A DNA stretch of 64,000 bases from Kitasatospora papulosa (GCF_000717245.1 NZ_JNYQ01000009.1:1-64000), one strand, 5' to 3'; counted from the first letter of the stretch, positions 8,393 through 16,761 are shown. The notes: generated by a model from the sequence alone, not told the origin. A program made the numbers and translations.

Positions 8393-9181
8393 TCAGGAAG
8401 GCATCGGGCGCAGGGTGAGGATCTGCTGGGCGTGCCCGACGGGGCCCGCCGTGTCGTGCAGGACGGTGCTCGTCACACCGCTCCCGTCGGGGCCGAAGGT
8501 GACCGAGGTGTCGAGGCCGGTCCACCGTCCTCCGGGCCGCCGGTGGAGGTGGATGGTCAGATCGACGTTGGGGAACATCCAGGCGGTGGGCGGCTGCCGT
8601 ACGGCGATCCCGTTGGCGGTGTCGACCAGCGCGACGTACGAGGCGAGCGGGCTGCTCCGCTCACCGGCCACGAGGTCCAGGCCGGTGGAGATCCAGGCGA
8701 CGGCCCGCCCCGGCCGCGGGGGTGAGACCGGACGGACGTCCAGGGACCTGATGTAGCCGCCGGGCCACTCGGAGGCCAGTGGCCAGGACGCGAGGGTGTC
8801 GGGAGCCGGGAGGGGGCCGGTGTCGCCCCCGGCGACGGCGGTGGTGTCGCCGGAGGCCAGGAGCCAGATGCGGGCCCTGACGACCGGGCGGCCGGCGATC
8901 AGTGCGACGGCTTCGAGGAGTTCGATGGTGCGGCCGGGCCGGATCGTCTCGACACGGATCTCGCATTCGTCGAGGGCGAGCCGGCCGAGGATGTCGAAAC
9001 TGATCCGGGACATGATCAAGCCGGTCCCGGGCCGGTCGGCCAGGTGCCGCTCGACGGCGTGCACGACGAGGCCGCCGAGAGGGCTGAAGTGCTGCTCGTC
9101 CGGGTCCCAGGCACCGCCGGCGTGCACGGTGGGCTTGTAGCGGTGGGTGTCGACGGGTTCGTAGTAGCTGCCGGCGCTCAA
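8393..9181 (-). CDS. acyl-CoA thioesterase-like (double hot-dog) protein
   Basis: A 262-residue protein of the thioesterase-like superfamily found in many actinomycetes. It has two hot-dog halves: residues about 10-125 (GGAWDPDEQHFSPLGGLVVHAVE, MSRISFDILGRLALDECEI, GRTIELLEAVALIAGRPVVRAR) and 145-262 (MFPNVDLTIHLHRRPGGRWTG). The second half resembles TesB proteins in AWMFPNVDLTIHLHR. It probably hydrolyses or binds an acyl-CoA; substrate unknown. It is a single gene, convergent with aceB, and its start (9181) faces the tRNA-like gene. Confidence 0.75.
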   Translation of the reverse strand: MSAGSYYEPVDTHRYKPTVHAGGAWDPDEQHFSPLGGLVVHAVERHLADRPGTGLIMSRISFDILGRLALDECEIRVETIRPGRTIELLEAVALIAGRPVVRARIWLLASGDTTAVAGGDTGPLPAPDTLASWPLASEWPGGYIRSLDVRPVSPPRPGRAVAWISTGLDLVAGERSSPLASYVALVDTANGIAVRQPPTAWMFPNVDLTIHLHRRPGGRWTGLDTSVTFGPDGSGVTSTVLHDTAGPVGHAQQILTLRPMPS

Positions 9182-9343
9182 CGGACTTCCCTCTCGGTCT
9201 CACGGACGTGCGGTGGGCGGCCGGCGCGCCACGCGGGTGGAGGGGCCACCGAGGGCGGGGCCTCCCGGGGCGCACCGGGCATACCCGCAACCAGCGTACT
9301 GGCGTGCGATTTCGAGCCGGCCGCCGCTATGATCACGCGTGGC

Positions 9344-9419
9344 AAGGCTGTAGCGCAGAGGTCGTCGCGCCCACGCATCAAGCTGGAGGACGCCGGTTCG
9401 AATCCGGTCGGTCTTGCCA
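9344..9419 (+). tRNA. tRNA-like gene with an abnormal anticodon arm
   Basis: A 76-nt cloverleaf can be drawn: acceptor AAGGCTG/CGGTCTT, T8-A9, D stem GCGC/GCGC with a GG-containing 10-nt loop, T arm GCCGG-TTCGAAT-CCGGT, discriminator G and an encoded CCA. The anticodon arm is wrong for a normal tRNA: CCA-c-GC / GCTGG pairs only with a bulged C and leaves a 5-nt loop ATCAA, and only 21 nt separate the D and T stems. By U33 position the anticodon would be CAA, but this is not a class II (Leu) tRNA. The 5' flank GTGGC also pairs with GCCAC, extending the acceptor helix to 12 bp. It may be a degenerate or unconventional tRNA. Confidence 0.55.
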
Positions 9420-9515
9420 CCTTTTCTCGGAGGGATGGCGTCGGCACGCCGGGTGGGCGGTTGGGCGTGGTCGTCCTCCGCGGCCGGAGTACCGGCAAGG
9501 GACTGGAGAGTTGTG

Positions 9516-10652
9516 ATGTCGCAGCCGATGCCCGTGCGCTGCCCGGCGATCGAGCACCCTGACATCCCGCTCGCCGACCCCGCCCTGCTGGAGCCGCTGC
9601 TGAGGCGGCTCGCGGTGGAGCGGCCGGTCGGGGCGGACGAGGTGTTCCCGCTGGGGACCCTGCGGGGTGACGGACGTGTCGATCTCTGCAAGCAGGGGCT
9701 CGGGCCGGCCGGTGCGGCCGGGGTGATGCCCGCGCTCGCCGGCTCGCCGCACGCCGTACACGCCCTGCTCGGCACCAACTCCCTCGGCGACGAGGGGGCC
9801 CGCTCGGTCGCGGACACCCTGCGGGAGGGCGGCCACGGGCTGCGGACGGTCTATCTCGGCTGCAACCGCATCGGGGCCGAGGGCGCCGCCGCACTCGCCG
9901 GGGCGCTCGCCGGGGACGGCACGGTCCGGGCCCTGTGGCTCAAGCGCAACCCCCTGGGCGACGCGGGTGTGCGGGCGCTCGTGCCGATGCTGGCCGGCGA
10001 CACCGTCCTGCGCACCCTCGACCTCGTCAACAGCGGGATCACGACGGCCGGTCTGAAGGCCCTGCTCGGCGTGCTCTCCAGGCGCGAGCGGCCCGTGGAG
10101 AGGCTGTTCCTCGGCGGCAACGGGTTCGGCCCGGAGGCCGCCCCGCTGCTCGCGGCGCTCGTGCGTGACGCCGGGGTGCGGGAGCTGTATCTGCCGGCCA
10201 ACCACCTCGGCGACGAGGGGGCCTCCCTGCTCGCCGCCGCGGCGGACCCGGCGCGTCCGGTGCGTCTGGGCCTCGGCGGCAACGGGATCGGGCCGGCCGG
10301 GGCGAACGCGCTGGCGGACGCCCTCGGCGGGATCGAGGCGCTGGACCTCGGGCGCCCGATGTCCGAGCGCAGCCTCGGGGCGACGGGCAACGCCACCGGC
10401 GACGCGGGGGCGCACGCGCTGGCCGCCGCCCTGCCCGGCAGCCCCCTGCGCCGCCTCGAACTGGCGCACACGGGCCTGACCGGCCGGGGCGCGAAGGAAC
10501 TCCTGGGCGCCGTCGGAGCGGATTCGCGGCTGGAGTACGTCGGTCTCGGCCCCGGGCTGCCCCGCAGGGTCAAGCGGTCCTTCGCCACGCGGCTGCGGCC
10601 CGACACCGGCGCCCACGCGGACCTCCGGGCGATACGGAGCGTCTACCGGTGA
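9516..10652 (+). CDS. leucine-rich-repeat (ribonuclease-inhibitor type) protein
   Basis: A 378-residue protein made mostly of about nine 28-residue LRR units of the RNase-inhibitor/GALA kind, for example LRTVYLGCNRIGAEGAAAL, VRALWLKRNPLGDAGVRAL, LRTLDLVNSGITTAGLKAL, VERLFLGGNGFGPEAAPLL. No enzyme motif or signal peptide is seen, so it is probably a cytoplasmic protein-binding solenoid. The ATG at 9516 has GGAGAG upstream; longer readings run into the tRNA-like gene. It is the first gene of a four-gene operon, and its TGA overlaps the GTG of the ankyrin gene. Its likely job is recognition or scaffolding for the MoxR/vWA pair. Confidence 0.85.
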   Translation: MSQPMPVRCPAIEHPDIPLADPALLEPLLRRLAVERPVGADEVFPLGTLRGDGRVDLCKQGLGPAGAAGVMPALAGSPHAVHALLGTNSLGDEGARSVADTLREGGHGLRTVYLGCNRIGAEGAAALAGALAGDGTVRALWLKRNPLGDAGVRALVPMLAGDTVLRTLDLVNSGITTAGLKALLGVLSRRERPVERLFLGGNGFGPEAAPLLAALVRDAGVRELYLPANHLGDEGASLLAAAADPARPVRLGLGGNGIGPAGANALADALGGIEALDLGRPMSERSLGATGNATGDAGAHALAAALPGSPLRRLELAHTGLTGRGAKELLGAVGADSRLEYVGLGPGLPRRVKRSFATRLRPDTGAHADLRAIRSVYR

Positions 10653-12385
10653 GGCCCCGGTCCACGAACGGTGTCCTAGAGGCGGAGGAGGCGTCGAGCC
10701 TGCTCAGGACCCGCCGGTACGCCGTGCCGCGCGGGATGATCGAGCGGGCGACGGAGCGGCGACTGGCCGGTGACTGGCGCGGCGCCCTCGCGGCGGCCGG
10801 CGTCGACCCCGCGTTCGACCTCGCGGAGGTGACCGCCGCGTACGGTGCGCGGGTGGCCGGAGCTCTCGCCTCGGACCTGCGCCATCTGGTACCCGACCTG
10901 GTGCACTGGCACCTGCCCCGGCTGCTCGGAGGCCGCTCGACGATCGCCACCGACCGCACCGTGGTCCTGGCCGGCTACGCGGACGGGCTGCCCCTCGCGC
11001 CGTATCTGCATCTGCGTACGCCCCCGATGTTCGACGGGCCGCAGCGGCTCGTGCTGCGTTTCGGTGCCGTGCCCGGCGAAGAGGCGCCCGGCGTCTTCGG
11101 CGCCGGCACCGAGGACTGGCGGGCCGATCGGTGGCTGTGGGACGCGAGGCACACCGACGGTCTCCGGGAGGCCGTAGGCGCCGCCGGCCGGATTCCCTTC
11201 TTCCACGACGACGGTACGCCGCTGACGCCGCAGGAACTCGCGGCGGCCGATGACGCGGCGGCCCGGGCGGAGCGGGTGACACAGCTCCTCCAGGAGGGCC
11301 GGGTCGCAGACGCCTTCGCCGCCGCCGGCATCGCGTGGGATCCGGTCCTGCCGCCGTCCCGACGGTCGTGGCGCGGCGCGGACGTCGAGGAGAGCGTACG
11401 CAGGATGGCGCTCGACATCCCCCGCCTGGAGGCGGCGGTGCGGCGCGCGACCGCCACGATCGGCAGGGAGCACTTCCTGGTCGCCGTCGGCTGGCGGATC
11501 CACGTCCTGTTCGACCTCACGGACCACAGCACGGGTGGGCGGCTGCGGGCCCGTGCCGTCGAGAGGGAGAACCCTGACGCGGTGGCCGCACGGCTCCCGG
11601 AGGCGGCCTGGCGCCGTCTTCCCGACCTCGACCTGCTGAGGACCGGTGCCATGCCGCCGCGGTGGCTCCATCCGCTGGTCGCCCGGGCCCTGTTCCCCGC
11701 CCTCGAAGGGCCGTTCGGGCCCCCTGGGCCTTCGGCGCCGCGCCCCGTGCGGGTGAGGTGCCGGGGCGAGTGGCACGAGGTCGTGTTCCGGGACGGCGCG
11801 CTCCGCTCCCCGCACACCGAGGAGGAACGGCAGCGCGAGCGTGCCATGCGGGCCTTCGGCGGGGCCGTCTCCGGCTGCTTCGCCGTGGAGCACTCCTGCA
11901 CGTCCGGCACGGGGCGGCTTCCGAAGGAGCTGCGCGCACAGGTCCGCGAACTCTTCCTGCACGCCCAGCACGGGGACACCCCCGCGGTCCTGGAGCTGAT
12001 GGCCGCCGGTGTGGACCTCCGGGTGAAGGACGCGAGGCGGCGGGGTCTCCTGCACGTCCTGCCCCTGCTGGATCACGAGGCCCTGCTGCCGGGACTCCTG
12101 GCGGCGGGCCTCGATCTGGAGGCCAGGGACCACCTGGAACGGACCCCGCTGGGCGTCGCGGTGAGCGAGAGGGGCTCCGCCGCCCTGGTACGCGCGCTGC
12201 TCGACGCCGGGGCGCGGATCGACGTGACCGACGCGACCGAGCTGTCGCTGTCCCAGCTGGTCCGCCGGTACAAGCGCGAGGACCTCGCCTTCCTCGCGGA
12301 GCGCGTGGAGAGGGAGCACCCGGGCATCGGGTCCGCCTGGTACGACAAGTGGTTCCCCGAAGCCACGGAGGACGAGGAACAGTGA
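10649..12385 (+). CDS. ankyrin-repeat protein of the LRR-MoxR-vWA operon
   Basis: A 578-residue protein starting at a GTG that overlaps the LRR stop codon (GTGA, 10649-10652). Residues about 1-400 show no family that I recognise and contain repeated Trp/Arg-rich segments (RRYAVPRGMIERATERRLAGDW, shown in part as RYAVPRGMIERATERRL). Residues about 430-560 form ankyrin-like repeats: LFLHAQHGDTPAVLELMAAG, LLHVLPLLDHEALLPGLLAAG, TPLGVAVSERGSAALVRALL. No catalytic residues stand out. The protein ends in the overlap with the MoxR gene (GTGA), so all genes of the operon appear translationally coupled. It may be a second recognition or adaptor subunit. Confidence 0.82.
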   Translation: MRPRSTNGVLEAEEASSLLRTRRYAVPRGMIERATERRLAGDWRGALAAAGVDPAFDLAEVTAAYGARVAGALASDLRHLVPDLVHWHLPRLLGGRSTIATDRTVVLAGYADGLPLAPYLHLRTPPMFDGPQRLVLRFGAVPGEEAPGVFGAGTEDWRADRWLWDARHTDGLREAVGAAGRIPFFHDDGTPLTPQELAAADDAAARAERVTQLLQEGRVADAFAAAGIAWDPVLPPSRRSWRGADVEESVRRMALDIPRLEAAVRRATATIGREHFLVAVGWRIHVLFDLTDHSTGGRLRARAVERENPDAVAARLPEAAWRRLPDLDLLRTGAMPPRWLHPLVARALFPALEGPFGPPGPSAPRPVRVRCRGEWHEVVFRDGALRSPHTEEERQRERAMRAFGGAVSGCFAVEHSCTSGTGRLPKELRAQVRELFLHAQHGDTPAVLELMAAGVDLRVKDARRRGLLHVLPLLDHEALLPGLLAAGLDLEARDHLERTPLGVAVSERGSAALVRALLDAGARIDVTDATELSLSQLVRRYKREDLAFLAERVEREHPGIGSAWYDKWFPEATEDEEQ

Positions 12386-13590
12386 GCACCACCATCCGGT
12401 CGGCCTCCGTCGCGCCGGGACCGCTGGAGGCGGCCGACGAGCTCAACCGCCGCCTGCGCACCACCCGTACCGAGCCCGCCCTGAGCCCTCAACTGGAGGC
12501 ACTGGCACTGGCGGTGACGGCCAATCAGCCCGTGCTGCTGTGGGGCGAGCCCGGGATCGGCAAGTCCGCCGGTATGGAGCAGCTCGCAGCCGGTCTGGGG
12601 CTCGAACTGGAGACGGTCATCGCGAGTGTCCACGAGCCGTCGGACTTCGCCGGGCTGCCGGTCGTGGGGGACGACCCGGCGGTGACCGGGGTGCCGATGG
12701 CGCCGCCGGACTGGGCGGTCCGGCTCGCCCGTACCGGCCAGGGGCTCCTCTTCTTCGACGAGCTGTCGTCGGCGCCGCCCGCCGTGCAGGCGGCGCTCCT
12801 GCGGGTCGTGCTCGAACGGCGGGTGGGCAGCCTGCGGTTGCCGGAGGCCGTACGCGTCGTGGCGGCGGCCAACCCTCCGTCGAGCGCGGCCGACGGGTGG
12901 CACCTCAGCCCGCCGCTGGCCAACCGCTTCGTCCACCTCCCGTGGACGCACGACCCGCGCACCGTCGCCCGCGGCATGGCGGGGACCTGGCCCGCACTGG
13001 GTGTACCGGTCGTCGACCCGGCCCGGGTGCCGGGTGCGGCGGCGCGGGCCAGGGGGGCGGTCTCCGGGTTCCTGACGGCACGTCCCGGCCTGGTCCACCA
13101 CATGCCGGCCGACGCGGAGAGCCGGGGCCGCGCATGGCCGTCCCCGAGGACCTGGGACATGGCACTGCGGCTGCTGGCCACCGGTTACGCGGCAGGCGCA
13201 GGGCGGGAGGCCGTCGCGTCCGTCCTCACCGGAGCGGTCGGGGACGGTGCGGGCATCGAGCTGCTGTCCTACCTGGAACACCTCGACCTGCCCGACCCCG
13301 ACCGGGTGCTCGCGGACCCGGACGCGTTCGCGCTGCCGGGGCGCGGGGACCGGCAGCTCGCCTTCCTGATCGCGGTCGTCGCCGCGGTGCAGGGCGACCT
13401 GACCAGGGAGCGCTGGGAAGCGGGGTGGGCCGTGCTCGCCAAGGCCGTCGACGCCGGTGTCCCGGACGTGGCCGCCCGGGCGGCCGTGGACCTCGCCGCG
13501 ATGCGGAACCTCGACTGGCCGGTGCCGCCGGGCATCGACGGCTTCCTGGACCTGCTGCGGCAGTCCGGGGCCCTTCCTCGGGGCGACTGA
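12382..13590 (+). CDS. MoxR-type AAA+ ATPase
   Basis: A 402-residue ATPase. Walker A GEPGIGKSAG lies near residues 53-62, Walker B LLFFDELSSAPPAVQAALL near 121-139, sensor 1 VVAAANPPSSAADGWHL near 158 and the arginine region LSPPLANRFVHLPW near 174. The GTG start overlaps the ankyrin stop. MoxR ATPases act as chaperone-like remodelers together with vWA proteins, and such a protein is encoded next. The VVAAANPP...SPPLANRF pattern is the same as in other actinomycete MoxR proteins that work with HExxH/vWA partners. It would power conformational work on whatever the repeat proteins recognise. Confidence 0.92.
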   Translation: MSTTIRSASVAPGPLEAADELNRRLRTTRTEPALSPQLEALALAVTANQPVLLWGEPGIGKSAGMEQLAAGLGLELETVIASVHEPSDFAGLPVVGDDPAVTGVPMAPPDWAVRLARTGQGLLFFDELSSAPPAVQAALLRVVLERRVGSLRLPEAVRVVAAANPPSSAADGWHLSPPLANRFVHLPWTHDPRTVARGMAGTWPALGVPVVDPARVPGAAARARGAVSGFLTARPGLVHHMPADAESRGRAWPSPRTWDMALRLLATGYAAGAGREAVASVLTGAVGDGAGIELLSYLEHLDLPDPDRVLADPDAFALPGRGDRQLAFLIAVVAAVQGDLTRERWEAGWAVLAKAVDAGVPDVAARAAVDLAAMRNLDWPVPPGIDGFLDLLRQSGALPRGD

Positions 13591-13591
13591 A

Positions 13592-14752
13592 CTGGACACC
13601 ACGAAGCTGCTCGCGGCGCGCTACCGTGCGGCCGCCGACCGCCCGTACCTGGCCTCGGCCCTGTACGCCCTCACGGTGGTGGCGAGCGACGAGGTGCCGA
13701 CCATGGGCGTGGACCGGTACTGGCGCTGCTACGTCTCGCCCGGGTTCGTCGACCGGACGCCGGTGGCGGAGCTGGCGGCGGTGTGGGTGCACGAGGTGGC
13801 GCATCTCCTGCGCGACCACCACGGGCGGGCGGAACTGCTGCCCCCGGCCGACCGGCGCGACCGGCACCGGGTGAACGTCGCACAGGACTGCGAGATCAAC
13901 GACGACCTGATAGCCGACGGTCTCCCCCTGCCGGCGGGACGGATGGAGCCGCGCCTCTTCGGCCTTCCGGAGGGGCAGTTGTTCGAGGCATACCTGCCCG
14001 CGCTGCCGCCCTCCCCCGTCACCCACGACTGCGGGTCGGGCGCCCACGGGCAGCCGTCCGACTGGGAGTCGGGCGACCGCGCGGGTCCGGCGGGCGTCGG
14101 CGCGGTCGAGGCGGAGGCGCTGCGGCGCCACACCGCGGAGGCGATGCGCGCGCACGCACGCGCCAGGGGAGCCCTTCCCGGCGGCTGGAAGCGCTGGGCG
14201 GACGAGGTCCTCGAACCCACGGTCGACTGGCGGCGGGCGCTCGCGGGCGCCGTGCGGGACGCGGCAGCCTGGGCCTCCGGGGCTATCGACTACACGTACC
14301 GCCGGCCGTCCCGCCGGAGCGCGGCGCTGCGCGGGATCGTGCTGCCGAGCCTGCGGCGCCCGCTGCCCAGGGTGGCGGTGGTCATCGACACCTCGGGCTC
14401 GATGGGCGAGACCGAGATCGCCGCCGCGCTCGGCGAGGTGACGGGCGTGCTGCGCGAGGTCGGTGTCCGGGGCAACCGGGTGACGGTCCTGGCCTGCGAC
14501 GCCGACGTCCAGGCGGTCTCCCGGGTGACGGCCACCGGGCAGATCACGCTGGGCGGGGGCGGTGGCACCGACATGCGGGTGGGGATCGCCGCGGCCCTGG
14601 CGGGACCGGAACGCCCGTCCGTCGTGGTCGTGCTGACGGACGGACTGACCCCGTGGCCCGACGAGACCCCCTCCTGCCGGCTCGTCGCCGCCCTCGTCGG
14701 CCCGTCCGCCCCGGCCCCTCCCCCGTGGATCGAGACGGTGCGCGTCACGTAG
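13592..14752 (+). CDS. HExxH metallopeptidase-like / vWA protein (DUF2201 type)
   Basis: About 386 residues with two domains. The N-terminal domain has HEVAHLLRDHH (HExxH, residues about 64-74), a zinc-peptidase motif; the C-terminal vWA domain has a full MIDAS set: DTSGSMG near residue 266, the Thr of GGTDMRVG and the Asp of VVVLTDGL. The family plan is the putative metallopeptidase DUF2201 plus vWA-like, usual partner of MoxR ATPases. The start is unclear: no ATG, GTG or TTG occurs in frame between the MoxR stop (13588-13590) and GTG 13676, yet ELDTTKLLAARYRAAADRPY before that looks coding. CTG 13592, or ATG 13457 inside moxR, are options. Confidence 0.85.
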   Translation: MDTTKLLAARYRAAADRPYLASALYALTVVASDEVPTMGVDRYWRCYVSPGFVDRTPVAELAAVWVHEVAHLLRDHHGRAELLPPADRRDRHRVNVAQDCEINDDLIADGLPLPAGRMEPRLFGLPEGQLFEAYLPALPPSPVTHDCGSGAHGQPSDWESGDRAGPAGVGAVEAEALRRHTAEAMRAHARARGALPGGWKRWADEVLEPTVDWRRALAGAVRDAAAWASGAIDYTYRRPSRRSAALRGIVLPSLRRPLPRVAVVIDTSGSMGETEIAAALGEVTGVLREVGVRGNRVTVLACDADVQAVSRVTATGQITLGGGGGTDMRVGIAAALAGPERPSVVVVLTDGLTPWPDETPSCRLVAALVGPSAPAPPPWIETVRVT

Positions 14753-14879
14753 GACGGCCGCTGCCCTCACCTTCGGCGTGGGCACCGCACCGGGGAGGAT
14801 GAGTGCGGCTACTCAGGCTCCGGGCGGTTCCCCGGCCGAGGATGAAGACCGCCATCAGATCGAGTTCAGGAGTCCTGAC

Positions 14880-15542
14880 ATGCTCAGCCGCCTCGCCGAC
14901 GTCCTGGTACCCGCCTTCGGCCGCCTCACGGTCACGGCCGACGCGGGCGCCGTGCTGGCCCCGGGCAGCATCATCGCCGCGAACCACACCTCGCTCGCCG
15001 ACCCCGCCGTCGTGCTCGCCGCACTGCACCGCCTCGGGGCCCGTCCGGTCGTGATGGCGGCCGCCGGACTGTGGCGTGTCCCGGTACTCGGCGGTGCGCT
15101 CGCGCGGGAGGGACACATCCCCGTCCACCGCGGCGACCGGCGCGCGGCGGACGCCCTGGACGAAGCCGTGGAGGCGCTCGGCCGCGGACGGCTGGTCCTC
15201 ATCTACGCCGAGGGCGGCCTCCCGCGCCGCACGGACGCGGCGGAAGCGGCTCCCGAGGCCTTCCGCAGCGGCCTGTCACGGCTCGCCCGGAAAAGCGGGG
15301 CCCCGGTGGTTCCGGTCGGCCAGGCCGGCGCACGCCGGGTGACCTCGGGAAGCGTGCCCAAGCAGCTCGCGGGCCTGTTCACGGCGCCGCTGCGCCGGCC
15401 GGACCTGCACGTGCACATCGGAGCACCGCTGGATCTGTCGGCGGAGGGCATCGACCGGACCGAGCGGGCCCGCACCGCGGTGACGGCCGCCTGGCGGACG
15501 GCCGCCACACGGCTCGGAGAGCCCGCCGCGCTCGCCGCCTGA
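14880..15542 (+). CDS. 1-acylglycerol-3-phosphate acyltransferase-like protein (PlsC family)
   Basis: A 220-residue acyltransferase. The catalytic HX4D motif is in NHTSLADP and the second block, usually EGTR, reads YAEGGLPRR, followed by PVVPVGQAG. Such enzymes transfer an acyl group from acyl-CoA or ACP to lysophosphatidate at the membrane. The ATG at 14880 has AGGAG 7 nt upstream; an in-frame GTG at 14778 and an ATG at 14799 would add a charged leader with poor spacing. It follows the vWA gene in the same direction after a gap of about 130 bp but is probably not part of that system. Confidence 0.82.
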   Translation: MLSRLADVLVPAFGRLTVTADAGAVLAPGSIIAANHTSLADPAVVLAALHRLGARPVVMAAAGLWRVPVLGGALAREGHIPVHRGDRRAADALDEAVEALGRGRLVLIYAEGGLPRRTDAAEAAPEAFRSGLSRLARKSGAPVVPVGQAGARRVTSGSVPKQLAGLFTAPLRRPDLHVHIGAPLDLSAEGIDRTERARTAVTAAWRTAATRLGEPAALAA

Positions 15543-15585
15543 GGCGCGGTCCCACCCCGGGCGCCCGTCCTCTCTTCCTCCACGG

Positions 15586-15605
15586 CCCCGGCGACACCGC
15601 CGGGG
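15586..15605. terminator. hairpin between convergent genes
   Basis: CCCCGGCG (15586-15593), loop ACAC, CGCCGGGG (15598-15605): a perfect 8-bp stem in the short gap between the acyltransferase gene and the convergent FN3 gene. Flanking GGCC/GGCC can extend it with a bulge. Confidence 0.6.
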
Positions 15606-15615
15606 TGAGGGGCCG

Positions 15616-16593
15616 TCAGCCGGGCAGGACCACCGTGCGCTGGGCCGAGAAGTCGCCCCACTTCCCGTCGGGGAGCTTGGGCCGGATCTTGAGCGAGTAG
15701 CGGGTGCCGGGCGGGTCGGTCAGGGTGAGCCGGTAGGTCGCGCGGCCTTCGGGCGGCGTACCGCCCCAGACGATGGTGGTGGTCAGCCTGCCGTTCAGGA
15801 ACAGCTGGTAGGCGGGAATCGTTCCGCCGGTGTCCGGCTGGTCCCAGGAGAGGTCGACCAGGGACTCCTCGCCCCGCACCGTCGTCTCCGTCCGCAGCCC
15901 GGTGGGCGCGGTGCTCGCGGGGGCGCCCGGCGCGGACGGGGTGGTGAGGTCGAGCGCGTTGCTGTCGGGTGAGGAGCGGTCGGCCGCGTCGCGGGCGCGG
16001 ACGGTGAAGGTGTACACGGTGCCGGGCCGCAGCCCGGTCAGGCGGGCCGTGGTCCGCGTGCCGGAGACGCTGTGGATCCTGGAGTCCTCCTGGTAGATGT
16101 CGTAGGAGGTGACTCCCACGTCGTCCGTGGAGCCGCCCCAGGACAGGGAGACCGTCCGGCCGCTGTCGGCCCTGCCCCGCAGCGCCGTCGGCCCGCTCGG
16201 CGGTTCCTTGTCCGCGGGTGCGGCCGCGGGTGTGGTGACGGGGACGGCGGCGCTCGGCTCGGACCGGTTCCCGGCGGCGTCCCGGGCCCTGACCGTGAAG
16301 GTGTACGCCGTCGAGGCGGTGAGACCTCCGACGTCGGTCATGAGCTTCGCCGCGTCCACCGAGGCGGCCTTCTCGCCCTCGCGGTAGACGTCGTAGCCGG
16401 TGATGCCCTCGTCGTCCGTGGACCGCTCCCACATGACGTGTACGGAGGTGGCGCTGCCGGCCTGCGCCGTCACTCCCTCGGGGGCCGCCGGCTTCTCGGT
16501 GTCCGCTTCCGCTGATGCGCCGCACACGGTCAGCGCGGCGAGGAGCAGCGCGGCGGAGCAGGCCGACGCGGTGCGTACGTGGGGGCGTTGCAC
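15616..16593 (-). CDS. secreted protein with three fibronectin type III domains
   Basis: A 325-residue exported protein. An N-terminal signal (RTASACSAALLLAALTVCGAS) is followed by three FN3 domains starting near residues 40, 135 and 225 (KPAAPEGVTAQAGSATSVHV, PPSGPTALRGRADSGRTVSL, PTGLRTETTVRGEESLVDL), each ending with YTFTVRARDAAGN-like strands. The Cys in LTVC has Val at -1, so it is not a good lipobox. The GTG at 16593 has a GGAAGG ribosome site. No catalytic domain is attached, which is unusual since FN3 units normally link chitinases to binding modules. A chitinase-type 12-mer lies in its promoter (16619-16630), so chitin-linked expression is likely. Confidence 0.82.
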   Translation of the reverse strand: MQRPHVRTASACSAALLLAALTVCGASAEADTEKPAAPEGVTAQAGSATSVHVMWERSTDDEGITGYDVYREGEKAASVDAAKLMTDVGGLTASTAYTFTVRARDAAGNRSEPSAAVPVTTPAAAPADKEPPSGPTALRGRADSGRTVSLSWGGSTDDVGVTSYDIYQEDSRIHSVSGTRTTARLTGLRPGTVYTFTVRARDAADRSSPDSNALDLTTPSAPGAPASTAPTGLRTETTVRGEESLVDLSWDQPDTGGTIPAYQLFLNGRLTTTIVWGGTPPEGRATYRLTLTDPPGTRYSLKIRPKLPDGKWGDFSAQRTVVLPG

Positions 16594-16616
16594 GGTGATG
16601 CCTTCCGTCCGACAGC

Positions 16617-16632
16617 AATGGTCCAGACCTAT
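16617..16632. promoter_or_regulatory. chitinase-promoter-type 12-mer / DasR-like site
   Basis: TGGTCCAGACCT (16619-16630) equals the 12-bp element reported as direct repeats in Streptomyces chitinase promoters, and the 16-mer AATGGTCCAGACCTAT fits the DasR consensus A(C/G)TGGTCTAGACCA(C/G)T at 12 of 16 positions by my count. It lies 24-39 bp upstream of the FN3 gene start and next to a TATA-like stretch. Only one copy is present. Confidence 0.6.
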
Positions 16633-16761
16633 ATGCCACGTGGGCGGGGTCCCCGACAAGGGGGTGGACGGGAACGCTCCGCGATGTCCGCGACGGGTTC
16701 CGGACGCGCGGAAGCACGCCCGGCGGCGATGAGTTCCGGCCGCGGGAAGGGTCTGAAGGAT

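Noticed and set aside
9339..9420. Integration site of a mobile element at the tRNA-like gene
   Set aside because: No direct repeat of the 3' end, integrase gene or other mobile-element gene is seen in the next 10 kb.
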